A stretch of 64,000 nucleotides of DNA from BQWY01 sp046351095 (GCA_046351095.1 JAXLZC010000001.1:2108001-2172000), one strand, 5' to 3'. Positions 49,235 to 58,517 are shown, numbered from the stretch's first letter. Notes: generated by a model from the sequence alone, not told the origin. Program-made: numbers and translations.

Positions 49235-49849
49235 TCAAAGGTCGCGGCGACCTTCCAACGATTTGATCAGCGTCACTTCATCCGCATATTCGATATCCAT
49301 GCCGACGGGAATGCCATACGCAATACGCGAGACGCGCGTGCCGTAGGGCTTGAGTTGTTTCGTGAGATACAACGCCGTCGCTTCCCCTTCGATGGTCGGA
49401 TTCGTCGCGATGATGACCTCGTCGATCCCGCCCAGCTTCACACGATCGACCAACTCATGGGCCTTGATATCGTCCGGCCCGACCCCGTCGATCGGAGACA
49501 ACGCGCCGAGCAACACGTGGTACAGCCCGCGATAGCTGTGCGTCCGTTCGATGGCGTAGAGCGTGCTCGGTTCTTCTACGACGAGGATGCGCGTGCGATC
49601 GCGTTTCGGGTCGCGACACAGATCGCACAACTCGCCTTCTGCGATATTGCGGCAGTCGCGGCAAAAGCTGAGGCCGTCTTTCACGGCGCGAATTGCGTCG
49701 GCCAGCCGCAACGCATCTTCTCGCTCCGCCTTGAGGAGGTGGAACGCCAGGCGCTGCGCCGTTTTTTGCCCGATGCCCGGCAGCCGCACCAATTCGCGGA
49801 TGAGACTTCCGAGCAGACCCTGCTGATCGCTGGTTTTGACTCCGAGCAT
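49235..49849 (-). CDS. recR: Recombination mediator RecR
   Basis: The 204-residue protein is RecR, which acts with RecFO to load RecA at gaps. It has the N-terminal helix-hairpin-helix (LIRELVRLPGIGQKTAQRLA), a C4 zinc finger (FCRDCRNIAEGELCDLCRDP) and the Toprim domain (RILVVEEPSTLYAIERTHSY; EVIIATNPTIEGEATALYLT). It is the last gene of the dnaX-ybaB-recR block and starts 12 bases after ybaB. Length is normal. Confidence 0.97.
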   Translation of the reverse strand: MLGVKTSDQQGLLGSLIRELVRLPGIGQKTAQRLAFHLLKAEREDALRLADAIRAVKDGLSFCRDCRNIAEGELCDLCRDPKRDRTRILVVEEPSTLYAIERTHSYRGLYHVLLGALSPIDGVGPDDIKAHELVDRVKLGGIDEVIIATNPTIEGEATALYLTKQLKPYGTRVSRIAYGIPVGMDIEYADEVTLIKSLEGRRDL

Positions 49850-49861
49850 CGCGGCGCCTCG

Positions 49862-50188
49862 TTACATCAGCCCGGGGATGTTGAGCCCACCGGTCAGCGA
49901 TTTCAGTTCGTCGGACATCATCTCGCGAGCTTTGCGCAAAGCTTCGTTGGTCGCCGCCAGCGTGAGGTCCTGCAGCATCTCGACATCGCCCGACTTCACC
50001 ACTTCCGCGTCGATCTTGACCGATGTCACCTGCATGCCGCCCGTCGCCGTCACGGTGACGATGCCGCCACCGGCCGACCCGGTCACCTCTTTTTTCGACG
50101 CCTCTTCCTGAATCTTCGCCATACGATCTTGCATGGCTTGGGCTTGTTTCATCAGGCCCGCCATATTCGAAAACGGATTCTTGCTCAT
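49862..50188 (-). CDS. YbaB/EbfC family nucleoid-associated protein
   Basis: The 108-residue protein is a YbaB/EbfC-type DNA-binding protein that forms a homodimer and coats nucleoid DNA. Recognisable parts are NPFSNMAGLMKQAQAMQDRM, the glycine-rich GSAGGGIVTVTATGGMQVTS, and VEMLQDLTLAATNEALRKAR. The true start is ATG 50188; the open frame upstream belongs to the dnaX region in another frame. It lies five bases after dnaX and 12 before recR, the standard arrangement in many bacteria. AGGAGGC precedes the start. Confidence 0.96.
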   Translation of the reverse strand: MSKNPFSNMAGLMKQAQAMQDRMAKIQEEASKKEVTGSAGGGIVTVTATGGMQVTSVKIDAEVVKSGDVEMLQDLTLAATNEALRKAREMMSDELKSLTGGLNIPGLM

Positions 50189-50193
50189 GGTTC

Positions 50194-52227
50194 CTATGCC
50201 TCCTGTTCGGAACTGAGTCGCCGCACGTCCACCACATCGCCGCCGAACGCCTCCAGCGTATGCTTCACCAGCGGGTGGGCGCGTGTGCGCTCGAACAACA
50301 ACATTTTTTCTTCCTGCTGCTTGGCCGCACGAACCTGCGCCATCGTTGGGCCGGCCTTCTGCTCGTCCGACAACTCCGTGATTCGCACACGTACCGAACG
50401 ACCGGCGACGCGCTCGCACACCTCGCGGATCGCACGCAGATTGTCTTCCGCTTCCATACGCGCGCGCGCGACCGACGCCTTCGCCGGAAAACCGACGGTG
50501 ACCTCATCGCCCTCAATGCCCGCACAGAGACCCATTTCTAAAAACGGCGCGATACTCGGATGCTCATCCGCCACCTGCGCGACAACCTCTTCCCAGTTCA
50601 GCGTAAGCGGACCGCTTACAGAGGCCGCAGTTTGAGACGAGCGCGCTGTTACAGAGGACGGCGTATCCGTTGCGGTGAGCCCGCGATCGGACTGTCGTGC
50701 GGGAGTGCCGCTTGGTGCCTGTGGCGCTGCGGTACGCGGCGTTGCCGCACTCGATCGCTCCGCAGGTCGTGAGGCTGTGGCACCCGCCGAACCGGTCATT
50801 GGTCGAGCCGAACCGCTCGTCGACGCAGGACCAGTAGACGTCGGTCGCGAACTTGGCGGCGGGGCGGACATTCGGGACGCACCCGGCGACGCAGCGCCAC
50901 TCGTATCTCCAGCACGACGCGGCGGCGGAGCCGTACGTGACGGACTGGTTGTTGGGGGTCGAGTTGGTGTCGGTCGCGTTCCACTTGGCGAAGTCGGCGT
51001 AGACGTCGGCGATGTGACGGAAGGATTCTGCATGGTCGGCGAAACAGCGCCTACCGGGCGACCGGCTGGACGGGCGGGCGCAGCTGTCGTATCGACTGCC
51101 GCGGCTGCCACAGCCGACGCCTCGTCGCCGCGACGCAGACGGCTCGCGCGAATGGCGGCCGTTTCCAACACAAACCGCGGATGCAAACTTTGGCGTAAGC
51201 TGTCCTCTGCCTGAGCGAACAATTTGAACAACTCGCTCAAATACTCCGGCGTCTCCGCGCGAGTGTCTTCGAAGAGTTGCGCCAAATCTTCGGCCGACGC
51301 TTCGACCAACCCATGCAACTCGTCTGGCTTCGTCACGACCGTCGCCACCAACAGATTCCTGAGGTATTCCACCACCTCCGCACAATAGGCGCGTAAGTCG
51401 AGGCCCTGGTCCAACACCCGCGCAATCGTCTCGACCGCCGCACGGCCGTCTCCTTGGCGCATCGCGTGGATTAAAGCATGGACGTGCTCCTGCGGCACCG
51501 CGCCCACCAACGCTTCCAAATCCGCATGCGAAATGGTCGTGCCGCAGAGCGCGACGGCTTGATCGAAGAGACTCAATGCATCGCGCATGCTGCCTTCGCT
51601 CGCACGCGCGAGCAGCAGCAGACTGCGCGGTTCGACCTGAATCGCATCCTGCCCCGCGACCATTTCCAAACGACCGACGATCTCCGCGCGCGCAATCCGG
51701 CGAAACGTGTAGTGTTGGCATCGCGACAAAATCGTCGCCGGAATCTTGTGAATCTCGGTCGTCGCAAAAATAAACACGACGTGCGCCGGCGGCTCTTCCA
51801 AAATCTTCAACAGCGCGTTGAACGCCGAGTTAGAGAGCATGTGCACTTCGTCGATGATGTACACACGGTAGGCACCGCGGAAGGGCGAGAACTTGGCGTT
51901 TTCGCGGATCTCGCGCACATCGTCGACGCTGGTGTTGGACGCACCGTCGATTTCCACCACATCGACGGACGTCCCTTGCGCAATCTCGGTGCAACTCACA
52001 CAAGTCCCGCAGGGCTGGCCGGCGACGGCCTGTCCGCAGCTCAGCGCCTTCGCAAGAATTCTGGCTACCGTCGTCTTCCCGACGCCGCGCGTGCCGGAAA
52101 ACAAAAAGGCATGGGCCAGTCGTTTGGTCGCGACCGCATTGGTCAACGCCTGAACGACCTGCGGTTGACCGATGACATCGTCAAAGGTCCCGGGCCGGTA
52201 CTTTCTTGCCGAGACTTGGTAATCCAT
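50194..52227 (-). CDS. dnaX: DNA polymerase III subunits gamma and tau
   Basis: The 677-residue clamp-loader ATPase has the usual start VSARKYRPGTFDDVIGQPQV, Walker A FSGTRGVGKTTVARILAKAL, a zinc module CGQAVAGQPCGTCVSC, Walker B YIIDEVHMLSNSAFNALLKI and the arginine finger region TTEIHKIPATILSRCQHYTF. Residues 385-540 are a very long, Ser/Thr/Pro-rich linker, and the C-terminal domain (LNWEEVVAQVADEHPSIAPF) is the tau part. No convincing internal frameshift site for a short gamma form was found, so only the full-length protein is assumed. SRP RNA and tRNA-Ser lie upstream. Confidence 0.97.
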   Translation of the reverse strand: MDYQVSARKYRPGTFDDVIGQPQVVQALTNAVATKRLAHAFLFSGTRGVGKTTVARILAKALSCGQAVAGQPCGTCVSCTEIAQGTSVDVVEIDGASNTSVDDVREIRENAKFSPFRGAYRVYIIDEVHMLSNSAFNALLKILEEPPAHVVFIFATTEIHKIPATILSRCQHYTFRRIARAEIVGRLEMVAGQDAIQVEPRSLLLLARASEGSMRDALSLFDQAVALCGTTISHADLEALVGAVPQEHVHALIHAMRQGDGRAAVETIARVLDQGLDLRAYCAEVVEYLRNLLVATVVTKPDELHGLVEASAEDLAQLFEDTRAETPEYLSELFKLFAQAEDSLRQSLHPRFVLETAAIRASRLRRGDEASAVAAAAVDTTAAPARPAGRPVGAVSPTMQNPSVTSPTSTPTSPSGTRPTPTRPPTTSPSRTAPPPRRAGDTSGAASPGASRMSAPPPSSRPTSTGPASTSGSARPMTGSAGATASRPAERSSAATPRTAAPQAPSGTPARQSDRGLTATDTPSSVTARSSQTAASVSGPLTLNWEEVVAQVADEHPSIAPFLEMGLCAGIEGDEVTVGFPAKASVARARMEAEDNLRAIREVCERVAGRSVRVRITELSDEQKAGPTMAQVRAAKQQEEKMLLFERTRAHPLVKHTLEAFGGDVVDVRRLSSEQEA

Positions 52228-52425
52228 AGGATGTGGCGAGAAGGATGTAGGCTATTCGGAAAAAACCGGTGAACACTCCGTGATACCGTCGACACGATGG
52301 CGGACGGGCCGACACTCTGGAATCGATGACCGTTCCGACGGCGCCGAGGCGGCGGTGGTTCGTGTCAGGGGAACGAGGAGAGATTGTCGCAGCGCGGCGA
52401 CGTCATTCACGACGCCGACGCAAGT

Positions 52426-52526
52426 GGGGCCAGGTGATCCTGCGGCACACAGACTGGCCCGCTTACCGTTGCTTCCTTCCGGACCTGGCGGGATTCACAG
52501 GATTCTGTTGCACAGGGCCCAGCCCC
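52426..52526 (-). ncRNA. ffs: Signal recognition particle RNA, small (4.5S) type
   Basis: The minus strand contains the SRP apical core GTCCGGAAGGAAGCAACGGT (+ positions about 52464-52483) with the asymmetric and symmetric loops expected for Ffh binding. The arms pair over about 100 bases, closing with GGGGC at the 5' end (52526) and GCCCC at the 3' end (52426). It is the RNA of the particle that targets membrane proteins. The ends are inferred from pairing. Its place between tRNA-Ser and dnaX is the common one. Confidence 0.92.
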
Positions 52527-52612
52527 GTTTTCGCCCTACCCAAGGGCTGCATTGCAGCCGTGCGGGATCGTGACACACGTCCTCACCGAGCCTGCGCGGA
52601 ATATCGGCACAT

Positions 52613-52702
<90 letters not shown>

Positions 52703-52721
52703 GCGGCGAATCGAGCCGCGA

Positions 52722-52750
52722 ATCTTAGCATGCGACCACTAGTGCGGCAA
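52722..52750 (-). promoter_or_regulatory. Promoter of tRNA-Ser (and perhaps the SRP RNA)
   Basis: On the minus strand TTGCCG (52750-52745) and TAAGAT (52727-52722) are 17 bp apart, a fair -35/-10 match. The transcript would start about 13 bases upstream of the mature tRNA. Confidence 0.5.
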
Positions 52751-52781
52751 GCGCGCGAGACTGCCTATCGCAGCCCGAGGC

Positions 52782-53879
52782 TCAACTGAATTGGTCCCAG
52801 GTATCGCACTGCTTGATCGACCAAAACACCGCTTCCTTCAGCTTCTTGTGCTTCGGATCCTCGCTGCGTATGGCTTGGAGCTTCCGGTCGAGTGCGTACA
52901 ACGGTTCGATCGACCGTTTATCGGGGATTTTCCCGAGCGCCCAGGCGACTTCCGTTTGCACCTCGATCGGAATGCCCGGCGCATTCAGCATCTGGAGCAG
53001 CGGCGGAACAACCGTCGCATCGCCGTGCAACCCACCGACTTGCCCAAGTCCCTTCGCCGCAGCCGCCTGCAATTCCGGTTGCGACGAATTGTGTAAAATT
53101 TCCACCAGCACCGGGATGCCTTCACGCCCGATATTCCCGATCGCCACGGCAGCTTGCCGCGACAGATCTTTGTCCTTTAGCGCCTCCTTGAGGCGGGGGA
53201 GCGCATCGTCCGACAACATTTCCCCCAACTGCGTGATGATCAGGAGCTTGCGCGCTTGAGACGTCTCGGACGATTCCAGCGCGCGCAAGAGCCGATCGTC
53301 GTGCCCCCATTGAGCCGCCAGCAGCACGGGAAAGTCGTACCGCTCGAGCTGTTTGGCCAGATCGACCATCGCGTAGGCCCCAGGATCCGCGGCGCCGCTT
53401 TGTTTTGCCGCCTCAGCGGCATCCTCAAACGAGGCACGAATCTCTTTCTGCCATTTCATTTTCTGCCCGCCCAGCAGATAGGTGAGCTGACAAGCTGGCC
53501 CCTTCCACAGTCGGGAGGGAGCATCGGGTTGATCGTTGTCGCCGCCGACGGCCGTCGTCCCCTCCCAGGTCTTCCGCTGCTCGCACTTTGCCCGCACGGC
53601 TAGACCATCCTGCGCAACCGACTTGGAATCGGTTGTCTGATAGCCCAATTCCCCAAGTCGCCGGACGACGAGGGCCCGAAGCGAGGCAGGATCCTGCGTC
53701 CCCGCATCCGTCAGGACGATTGCCTCGACCGCAATCGGCTGGTTGGCCGCGAGCACCCGCCGCTGATCGTCGGTCAGGGAGTCCCGTGCGGCTAAGGCCT
53801 GGGACTGCGAGGTCAGCCCGACGGCCAAGGACAATGCACTCAAAAAGGCGGCGCGAGGAACATCGAGACAGAGTGACAT
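52782..53879 (-). CDS. Exported HEAT-repeat protein
   Basis: The 365-residue protein begins with a signal peptide (AAFLSALSLAVGLTSQSQAL, cut near ALA-ARD). Residues 30-170 form an unrecognised alpha/beta domain (VEAIVLTDAGTQDPASLRAL; CQLTYLLGGQKMKWQKEIRA). The C-terminal half is a HEAT-repeat solenoid (DDALPRLKEALKDKDLSRQA; GIPVLVEILHNSSQPELQAA; VPPLLQMLNAPGIPIEVQTE), a scaffold for protein binding. It probably works in the periplasm. A second HEAT protein is encoded at 58548-59339. No enzymatic motif is visible. Confidence 0.8.
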   Translation of the reverse strand: MSLCLDVPRAAFLSALSLAVGLTSQSQALAARDSLTDDQRRVLAANQPIAVEAIVLTDAGTQDPASLRALVVRRLGELGYQTTDSKSVAQDGLAVRAKCEQRKTWEGTTAVGGDNDQPDAPSRLWKGPACQLTYLLGGQKMKWQKEIRASFEDAAEAAKQSGAADPGAYAMVDLAKQLERYDFPVLLAAQWGHDDRLLRALESSETSQARKLLIITQLGEMLSDDALPRLKEALKDKDLSRQAAVAIGNIGREGIPVLVEILHNSSQPELQAAAAKGLGQVGGLHGDATVVPPLLQMLNAPGIPIEVQTEVAWALGKIPDKRSIEPLYALDRKLQAIRSEDPKHKKLKEAVFWSIKQCDTWDQFS

Positions 53880-54226
53880 GGGTCCCTCCGTTCTAGTTTC
53901 AAGTGTGGGTAGAAAGACGGCTCCGCACGAGGCACAGCGTAGTATACGCGTTCACTCTACACAGAGCTATGGCTTGCAGGAGCCCCGAGAAATTGGGCTC
54001 CACAACCCCTTGGAATGGCCGTGTTCGTGGCGAACCCAACTACGAAACCGCCGTCGCATGACGTAGTGGATTCCCGCTGTGCGATGCCCCCATTCGGACA
54101 GCCCTCGCGCAACTGAATATCCGGCCTATCGGCGTGCCCGTTGCCGCGGTTCTTCTGGTTGACACACCTGTATAAGCAGGGGTAGAACAAAGGGTCGCAA
54201 CGCCGATCACGCCCCCAGGCCTCGCT
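53880..54226. other. 347-base gene-free region before tRNA-Leu
   Basis: No coding sequence is supported. The short frames here have no ribosome-binding site and odd composition. The region contains the divergent start side of the HEAT-protein gene and the tRNA-Leu promoter at 54159-54188. Confidence 0.55.
54159..54188 (+). promoter_or_regulatory. Promoter of tRNA-Leu
   Basis: A perfect TTGACA (54159-54164) is followed after 18 bp by TAGAAC (54183-54188). The expected transcript start near 54195 lies about 30 bases upstream of the mature tRNA. It may also serve the tig gene downstream. Confidence 0.65.
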
Positions 54227-54309
54227 GCGAGAGTGGCGGAACTGGCAGACGCGCGAGACTTAGGATCTCGTGGGCAACCGTGGGGGTTCAAGTCCCCCCT
54301 CTCGCACCA
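54227..54309 (+). tRNA. tRNA-Leu (UAG anticodon)
   Basis: The 83-base class II tRNA has acceptor GCGAGAG/CTCTCGC, anticodon arm CGAGA-CTTAGGA-TCTCG with anticodon TAG (leucine, CUN codons), a short variable stem, T-loop GGTTCAAGTCC and an encoded CCA (54307-54309). It lies 72 bases before the trigger-factor start codon. Confidence 0.97.
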
Positions 54310-54381
54310 ACGAACTTTCCTCAAGTCAGTCAACCGCAGGTCACAGTTGAACCCGAACACCCAAGGATTGTGAGCACAACC

Positions 54382-55701
54382 ATGAAAGTCGATGTCACCG
54401 AACTCGGCCCCATGAAGCGGGCACTACAAATTGAAGTCTCCGAAGCGGATGTGAAGGAGCGGTTCCGTCGTGCCTATGCCGACCTAGGCCGCCGCGTCCA
54501 GGTCCCCGGATTCCGCCCTGGGAAGGCGCCTGTAGCCCTCCTGGAAAAGCGCTACGCCAAGGCCGTCGAAGAAGACGTCGTCCGCTCAATCGTCCCTGAG
54601 TATTACGACCGCGCCGTCCGTGAGGCCGGCATTGTCCCCGTGACCGTCGATATTCCCGCCATCGACCGCGTGAAGATCAAGAAGGATGCGGCGTTTGCCT
54701 TTACTGCCACCGTCGAAATTCGCCCAAACATCGAACTGCGCGACTACAAGGCGCCGAATCCCATTTCCCTCAAAAAAGACGAGCGCACGGTCTCCGACGA
54801 ACAGGTCGATAAGGCGCTCAGCGTCTTGCGCGAGCAGCAGGCCCAACTGCATGTCGCCCCCGCCGGGAGTACGTTGGTCGACGGCGATTTTGCGGTTGTC
54901 GATGTCGAGGGCTTCCTCAACCAGACAGCGCTCGACGGCACCAAAAAGCAGGGCCACATGCACCGCATGGGCAGCAAAATTCCGGTGCTTGGGCTGGACC
55001 TGGACCAAGCGCTTCAGGGTAAGACCGAAGGCACCACCGTCGAGGTGCCGCAGACCTATCCGGCGTCTCACCCCGACGAACGAGTAGCTGGGAAAACCGT
55101 GCAGTTCCGTGCGACCATCCAATCCGTCAAGCGTAAGGAATTACCCGCGCTGGACGACGAATTTGCGAAGGATTGCGGAGCGTACGAGTCCCTCGCAGCC
55201 TTGAAGGACAAAATTCGTAGCAGCCTAGAAGACGCCCTCAAGCGAGACAGCGAGCAGGGATATAAAGACCAAGTGATCAAACGCCTGCTCGAAACCCATC
55301 ATTTCGATCTCCCGGAATCGCTCGTGGAACGTGAAGCGACGGCAATGATCCGGCACAAGCTCCACGCCACCCACTCGGGAGAGGCCGAGGATGGCAGCCC
55401 CGCCGGCGTGAAACCAGAGGAAGTGCAGAAGTTGCGCGACGAGGTGCTCCCGGAAGCGCAGCGGCGCGTGAAACTCGGCCTCATCTTGGACACTGTCGCC
55501 GAGAAAGAGCGGATTCAGGTCGAAGAGCTGGATATTCAGAACGAGCTGCATAAGATGTCCACCGAACTGAAACTCGACCCGCGCGAACTGTTGCGGATCA
55601 TCCAGGCCGGTGGGCAGGAGTCTCTCAACGAATTGCGAGGCCGCATCCTCGCGGACAAGGCGTTGGATTTCGTGTATCGCCACGCCGTCATTCAAGGGTA
55701 G
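54382..55701 (+). CDS. tig: Trigger factor
   Basis: The 439-residue ribosome-bound chaperone has an N-terminal domain with the ribosome-docking signature VPGFRPGKAPVALLEKRYAK near residue 40. A PPIase (FKBP-like) domain lies around residues 160-250 (DGDFAVVDVEGFLNQTALDG; TYPASHPDERVAGKTVQFRA), and a long helical C-terminal cradle follows. It shields nascent chains. ATG 54382 matches the family start MKVDVTELG; an in-frame GTG four codons upstream is an alternative. clpP and clpX follow on the same strand, the standard tig-clpP-clpX order. Confidence 0.97.
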   Translation: MKVDVTELGPMKRALQIEVSEADVKERFRRAYADLGRRVQVPGFRPGKAPVALLEKRYAKAVEEDVVRSIVPEYYDRAVREAGIVPVTVDIPAIDRVKIKKDAAFAFTATVEIRPNIELRDYKAPNPISLKKDERTVSDEQVDKALSVLREQQAQLHVAPAGSTLVDGDFAVVDVEGFLNQTALDGTKKQGHMHRMGSKIPVLGLDLDQALQGKTEGTTVEVPQTYPASHPDERVAGKTVQFRATIQSVKRKELPALDDEFAKDCGAYESLAALKDKIRSSLEDALKRDSEQGYKDQVIKRLLETHHFDLPESLVEREATAMIRHKLHATHSGEAEDGSPAGVKPEEVQKLRDEVLPEAQRRVKLGLILDTVAEKERIQVEELDIQNELHKMSTELKLDPRELLRIIQAGGQESLNELRGRILADKALDFVYRHAVIQG

Positions 55702-55831
55702 GTTCGGAGTAGAATGGATGGAAGGAGGCGTCGCCTCTCGCCCGTCCCATTGTCGCTGCTGAGCCGCTTTTTGCCAGCCGTCAGACAAGTCGCGTTTGTC
55801 GCACCGGGGTTCAACGAAAGGATTGTGTGGC

Positions 55832-56467
55832 ATGCTGGTACCGATCGTAGTTGAGCAGACGAATCGCGGAGAACGGGCCTACGACATCTATTCGCGCCTC
55901 CTGAAGGATCGCATCATTTTCCTCGGCACTCCTGTCGACGATGTCTCCGCCAATCTGATCATTGCCCAGTTGTTGTTCCTTGAGGCTGAAGACCCCGAAA
56001 AGGACATCAATCTGTACATCAACTCGCCGGGCGGCAGCGTTACGGCGGGCCTCGGCATCTACGACACGATGCAGTACGTCAAACCGCCGATCAACACCAT
56101 CTGCCTCGGCCAAGCCGCCAGCATGGGAGCCTTTCTCCTGACGGCCGGCACGAAGGGCAAACGCTTTGCCCTTCCCAATGCACGTATCATGATCCATCAA
56201 CCGATGGGCGGGTTCCAGGGACAGGCGACAGAGATCGACATTCACGCCCGCGAAATTCTCAAGATCCGCGAGCGCCTGAATGAGGTCATGGCGAAACATA
56301 CCGGGCAGCCGCTCGAGAAAATCGCCCAGGACACCGAACGCGACTACTTTATGTCGGCGGAAGAGGCCAAGCGGTACGGCCTGATCGATGAAGTGATCTC
56401 CCGTCCGCCCAAGATCGCGAAGGATGCAGGCACGTTCGGGGGCTTGAAGGACAGTGGTTCGAAATAA
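55832..56467 (+). CDS. clpP: ATP-dependent Clp protease proteolytic subunit
   Basis: The 211-residue serine protease forms the 14-mer chamber of ClpXP. The catalytic triad is Ser97 (GQAASMGAFLL), His122 (ARIMIHQPMGG) and the Asp in the YFMSAEEAKRYGLID region. The N terminus MLVPIVVEQTNRGERAYDIY is characteristic. ATG 55832 follows AAAGGA; the open frame upstream is not conserved. clpX begins 22 bases after its stop. Confidence 0.98.
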   Translation: MLVPIVVEQTNRGERAYDIYSRLLKDRIIFLGTPVDDVSANLIIAQLLFLEAEDPEKDINLYINSPGGSVTAGLGIYDTMQYVKPPINTICLGQAASMGAFLLTAGTKGKRFALPNARIMIHQPMGGFQGQATEIDIHAREILKIRERLNEVMAKHTGQPLEKIAQDTERDYFMSAEEAKRYGLIDEVISRPPKIAKDAGTFGGLKDSGSK

Positions 56468-56489
56468 CGACGACGGACCAGGAGGCGGC

Positions 56490-57740
56490 ATGGCGAAGCA
56501 AGAAAAGATCGATCGTCACTTGCGGTGTTCCTTCTGCGGCAAGAGCCGTGATGAAGTCCGCAAGCTTATCGCAGGGCCGACGGTCTATATCTGCGACGAG
56601 TGCGTCAACCTCTGTAACGACATCATCGCTGAAGACTGGGAAGAGGCAAAGGAGGAGATTTCCTCCAAGCTTCGCAAACCGGCGGAGATCAAGCATCACC
56701 TCGATCAATACGTCATCGGACAGGAACGCGCAAAACGTATCCTGTCTGTGGCCGTGCATAACCACTATAAGCGCATCTCCAGCAAAGACGTCGACGAGGT
56801 GGAGCTCCAAAAGGGCAACATCCTCATGGTCGGCCCGACGGGTACCGGGAAAACCTTACTGGCGCAAACGCTGGCGAAGTACCTCGACGTGCCCTTTACA
56901 CTCGCCGACGCCACAACACTGACGGAAGCGGGGTATGTCGGCGAAGACGTCGAAAACATCATTCTGAAGCTGCTCCAAGCGGCCGATTACGATGTGGAGC
57001 GCGCCGAGCGGGGCATCGTCTACATCGACGAAATCGACAAGATCAGCCGGAAGAGCGACAGCCCGTCGATTACACGCGATGTGTCGGGTGAAGGCGTGCA
57101 GCAGGCACTGCTGAAATTGATCGAAGGCACGGTTGCGAATGTGCCGCCGCAAGGTGGTCGTAAGCATCCGCACCAAGAGTTTATCCAGGTCAACACCGGC
57201 AATATTTTGTTCATCTGCGGTGGCGCGTTCGTCGGCTTGGAAAACATCATCGAACAACGCCTGAATCGGAAGCAGATGGGCTTCGGCGCCGACATCCGCA
57301 ACCGCAAGGACGTGCGCCTCGGCGAGATCCTCTCGCAGGTGCAACCGGAAGACTTGCTGAAGTACGGCTTGATCCCGGAGTTCATCGGCCGCTTGCCCGT
57401 GATCGCCACGTTGGAAGAACTGGACGAACGCGCGTTGATCCGCATCCTGACGGAACCGCGCAACGCGCTTACGAAGCAGTACGAAAAGCTCATGTCGTTC
57501 GAGAAGGTGAAGCTACGGTTCACCGAGACGGCCCTGCATGCCATCGCGCGGCGTGCGCATGCCCAGAAGACCGGTGCGCGCGGACTGCGTGCCATTCTGG
57601 AAGAAACCATGCTCGACGTCATGTACGACATCCCGTCGCAAAAGCAGATCAAGGAAGTCGTGGTAACGGAAGATGTGATCGAAGGCAAGTGCGTGCCGAT
57701 CCGTATCTATGAGCAAGATATGGATGTGAAGAGCGCCTGA
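56490..57740 (+). CDS. clpX: ATP-dependent Clp protease ATP-binding subunit ClpX
   Basis: The 416-residue AAA+ unfoldase has the N-terminal zinc-binding domain (CSFCGKSRDEVRKLIAGP; YICDECVNLCNDI), Walker A MVGPTGTGKTLLAQTLA, the pore loop GYVGEDVEN, Walker B GIVYIDEIDKISRKS, the IGF-like docking region, and sensor-2 TGARGLRAILEETMLDVMYD. It selects and unfolds substrates for ClpP. ATG 56490 has GGAGG five bases upstream. A strong hairpin follows the stop. Confidence 0.98.
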   Translation: MAKQEKIDRHLRCSFCGKSRDEVRKLIAGPTVYICDECVNLCNDIIAEDWEEAKEEISSKLRKPAEIKHHLDQYVIGQERAKRILSVAVHNHYKRISSKDVDEVELQKGNILMVGPTGTGKTLLAQTLAKYLDVPFTLADATTLTEAGYVGEDVENIILKLLQAADYDVERAERGIVYIDEIDKISRKSDSPSITRDVSGEGVQQALLKLIEGTVANVPPQGGRKHPHQEFIQVNTGNILFICGGAFVGLENIIEQRLNRKQMGFGADIRNRKDVRLGEILSQVQPEDLLKYGLIPEFIGRLPVIATLEELDERALIRILTEPRNALTKQYEKLMSFEKVKLRFTETALHAIARRAHAQKTGARGLRAILEETMLDVMYDIPSQKQIKEVVVTEDVIEGKCVPIRIYEQDMDVKSA

Positions 57741-57752
57741 CCGTTTGCTAGA

Positions 57753-57783
57753 CTGACGCTCAGCTCCTGAGGCTGGGCGTCAG
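57753..57783 (+). terminator. Hairpin terminator after clpX
   Basis: CTGACGCTCAGC (57753-57764) and GCTGGGCGTCAG (57772-57783) form a 12-bp stem with one G-T pair and a 7-base loop. Only a weak C/T-rich run follows, so termination may be partial. It is 12 bases past the clpX stop. Confidence 0.65.
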
Positions 57784-57901
57784 CCTGCTCATCTCCTTCC
57801 ACCGTTTTCTCCGGCCGTCACAAGCTACCCCCCGCAGTTCGACCGATTGAATGCCGAGTTCTTGGACCAGGCATTTCACACGGCAGAAATCCCTCATTTC
57901 T

Positions 57902-57929
57902 TAGACAAATCGAGCATCTGCGCTATACT
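57902..57929 (+). promoter_or_regulatory. Sigma-70-type promoter of the PilZ gene
   Basis: TAGACA (57902-57907) and TATACT (57924-57929), each one base off consensus, are 16 bp apart. The expected start lies about 17 bases before ATG 57954, giving a very short leader with no clear ribosome-binding site. Confidence 0.6.
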
Positions 57930-57953
57930 TGGAACAGATTTTTACGTACGGCA

Positions 57954-58517
57954 ATGCCCGAAGGGACGATCTCGTCAAAACCCATGGACAACGCACATGA
58001 CCAGCGCCGCCTCCCCGTGCCGCCGAACCGGCGCCACTCGGGGAAAACGCTCGAACTCGATCAGGCGCACGAAGTGCTTATTTTGCGCGGGGTTAACGGG
58101 GAATTGATCGGGAGTCTCTCGTGGGATTCGATCATCGATCAGATCCTTGCCTACCATGAGGCTCGGCCGATCGACGAGTCCCGGCATGAACCGCGCGTGT
58201 CCCTCTCGTTACACGTCCGGTATCGCACGCCGGAAGGTCAAACGTTCGAAAGTCGGGCCGGCGGTATCGGGGGGGGTGGAATTTTTATCGAAAGCACATC
58301 GCCCTTACCTGCCGGGACCCATCTGTCGCTGGAGTTCACCCTCCCGGATCGCCCGACCGAATGGTTGGCCGCACGCGGGGTCGTCGCCTGGGTCTGCCCG
58401 AAAGCCGACCAATACACCTGCTCCCCGGGTATGGGCATCAAGTTTCACGAGATCGCGAACGACGCGCGGAACAAGGTCATCGACCTCGTTCGCTCGATCA
58501 AGACAGCCAGCCGTTAA
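57954..58517 (+). CDS. PilZ-domain protein with degenerate c-di-GMP motif
   Basis: The 187-residue protein has an N-terminal segment (TLELDQAHEVLILRGVNGEL) of unknown type and a PilZ domain from about residue 78. The first c-di-GMP motif is present as RHEPRVSLSLHVRYR (RxxxR), but the second, normally D/N-x-S-x-x-G, reads AGGIGGGGIFIE and lacks the acidic/Asn residue. Binding of c-di-GMP may therefore be weakened or lost. The rest of the barrel is intact (LEFTLPDRPTEWLAARGVVA). ATG 57954 or the downstream ATG 57984 may be the start. It stands alone. Confidence 0.8.
   Translation: MPEGTISSKPMDNAHDQRRLPVPPNRRHSGKTLELDQAHEVLILRGVNGELIGSLSWDSIIDQILAYHEARPIDESRHEPRVSLSLHVRYRTPEGQTFESRAGGIGGGGIFIESTSPLPAGTHLSLEFTLPDRPTEWLAARGVVAWVCPKADQYTCSPGMGIKFHEIANDARNKVIDLVRSIKTASR

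Noticed and set aside
50303..50310. A6 tract in dnaX as a gamma/tau frameshift site
   Set aside because: It lies near the C terminus, far past the point where a gamma form would end, and lacks a stimulating stem.
49226..50635. 469-codon open frame on the plus strand
   Set aside because: It lies opposite recR, ybaB and the end of dnaX and has shadow composition typical of GC-rich antisense frames.
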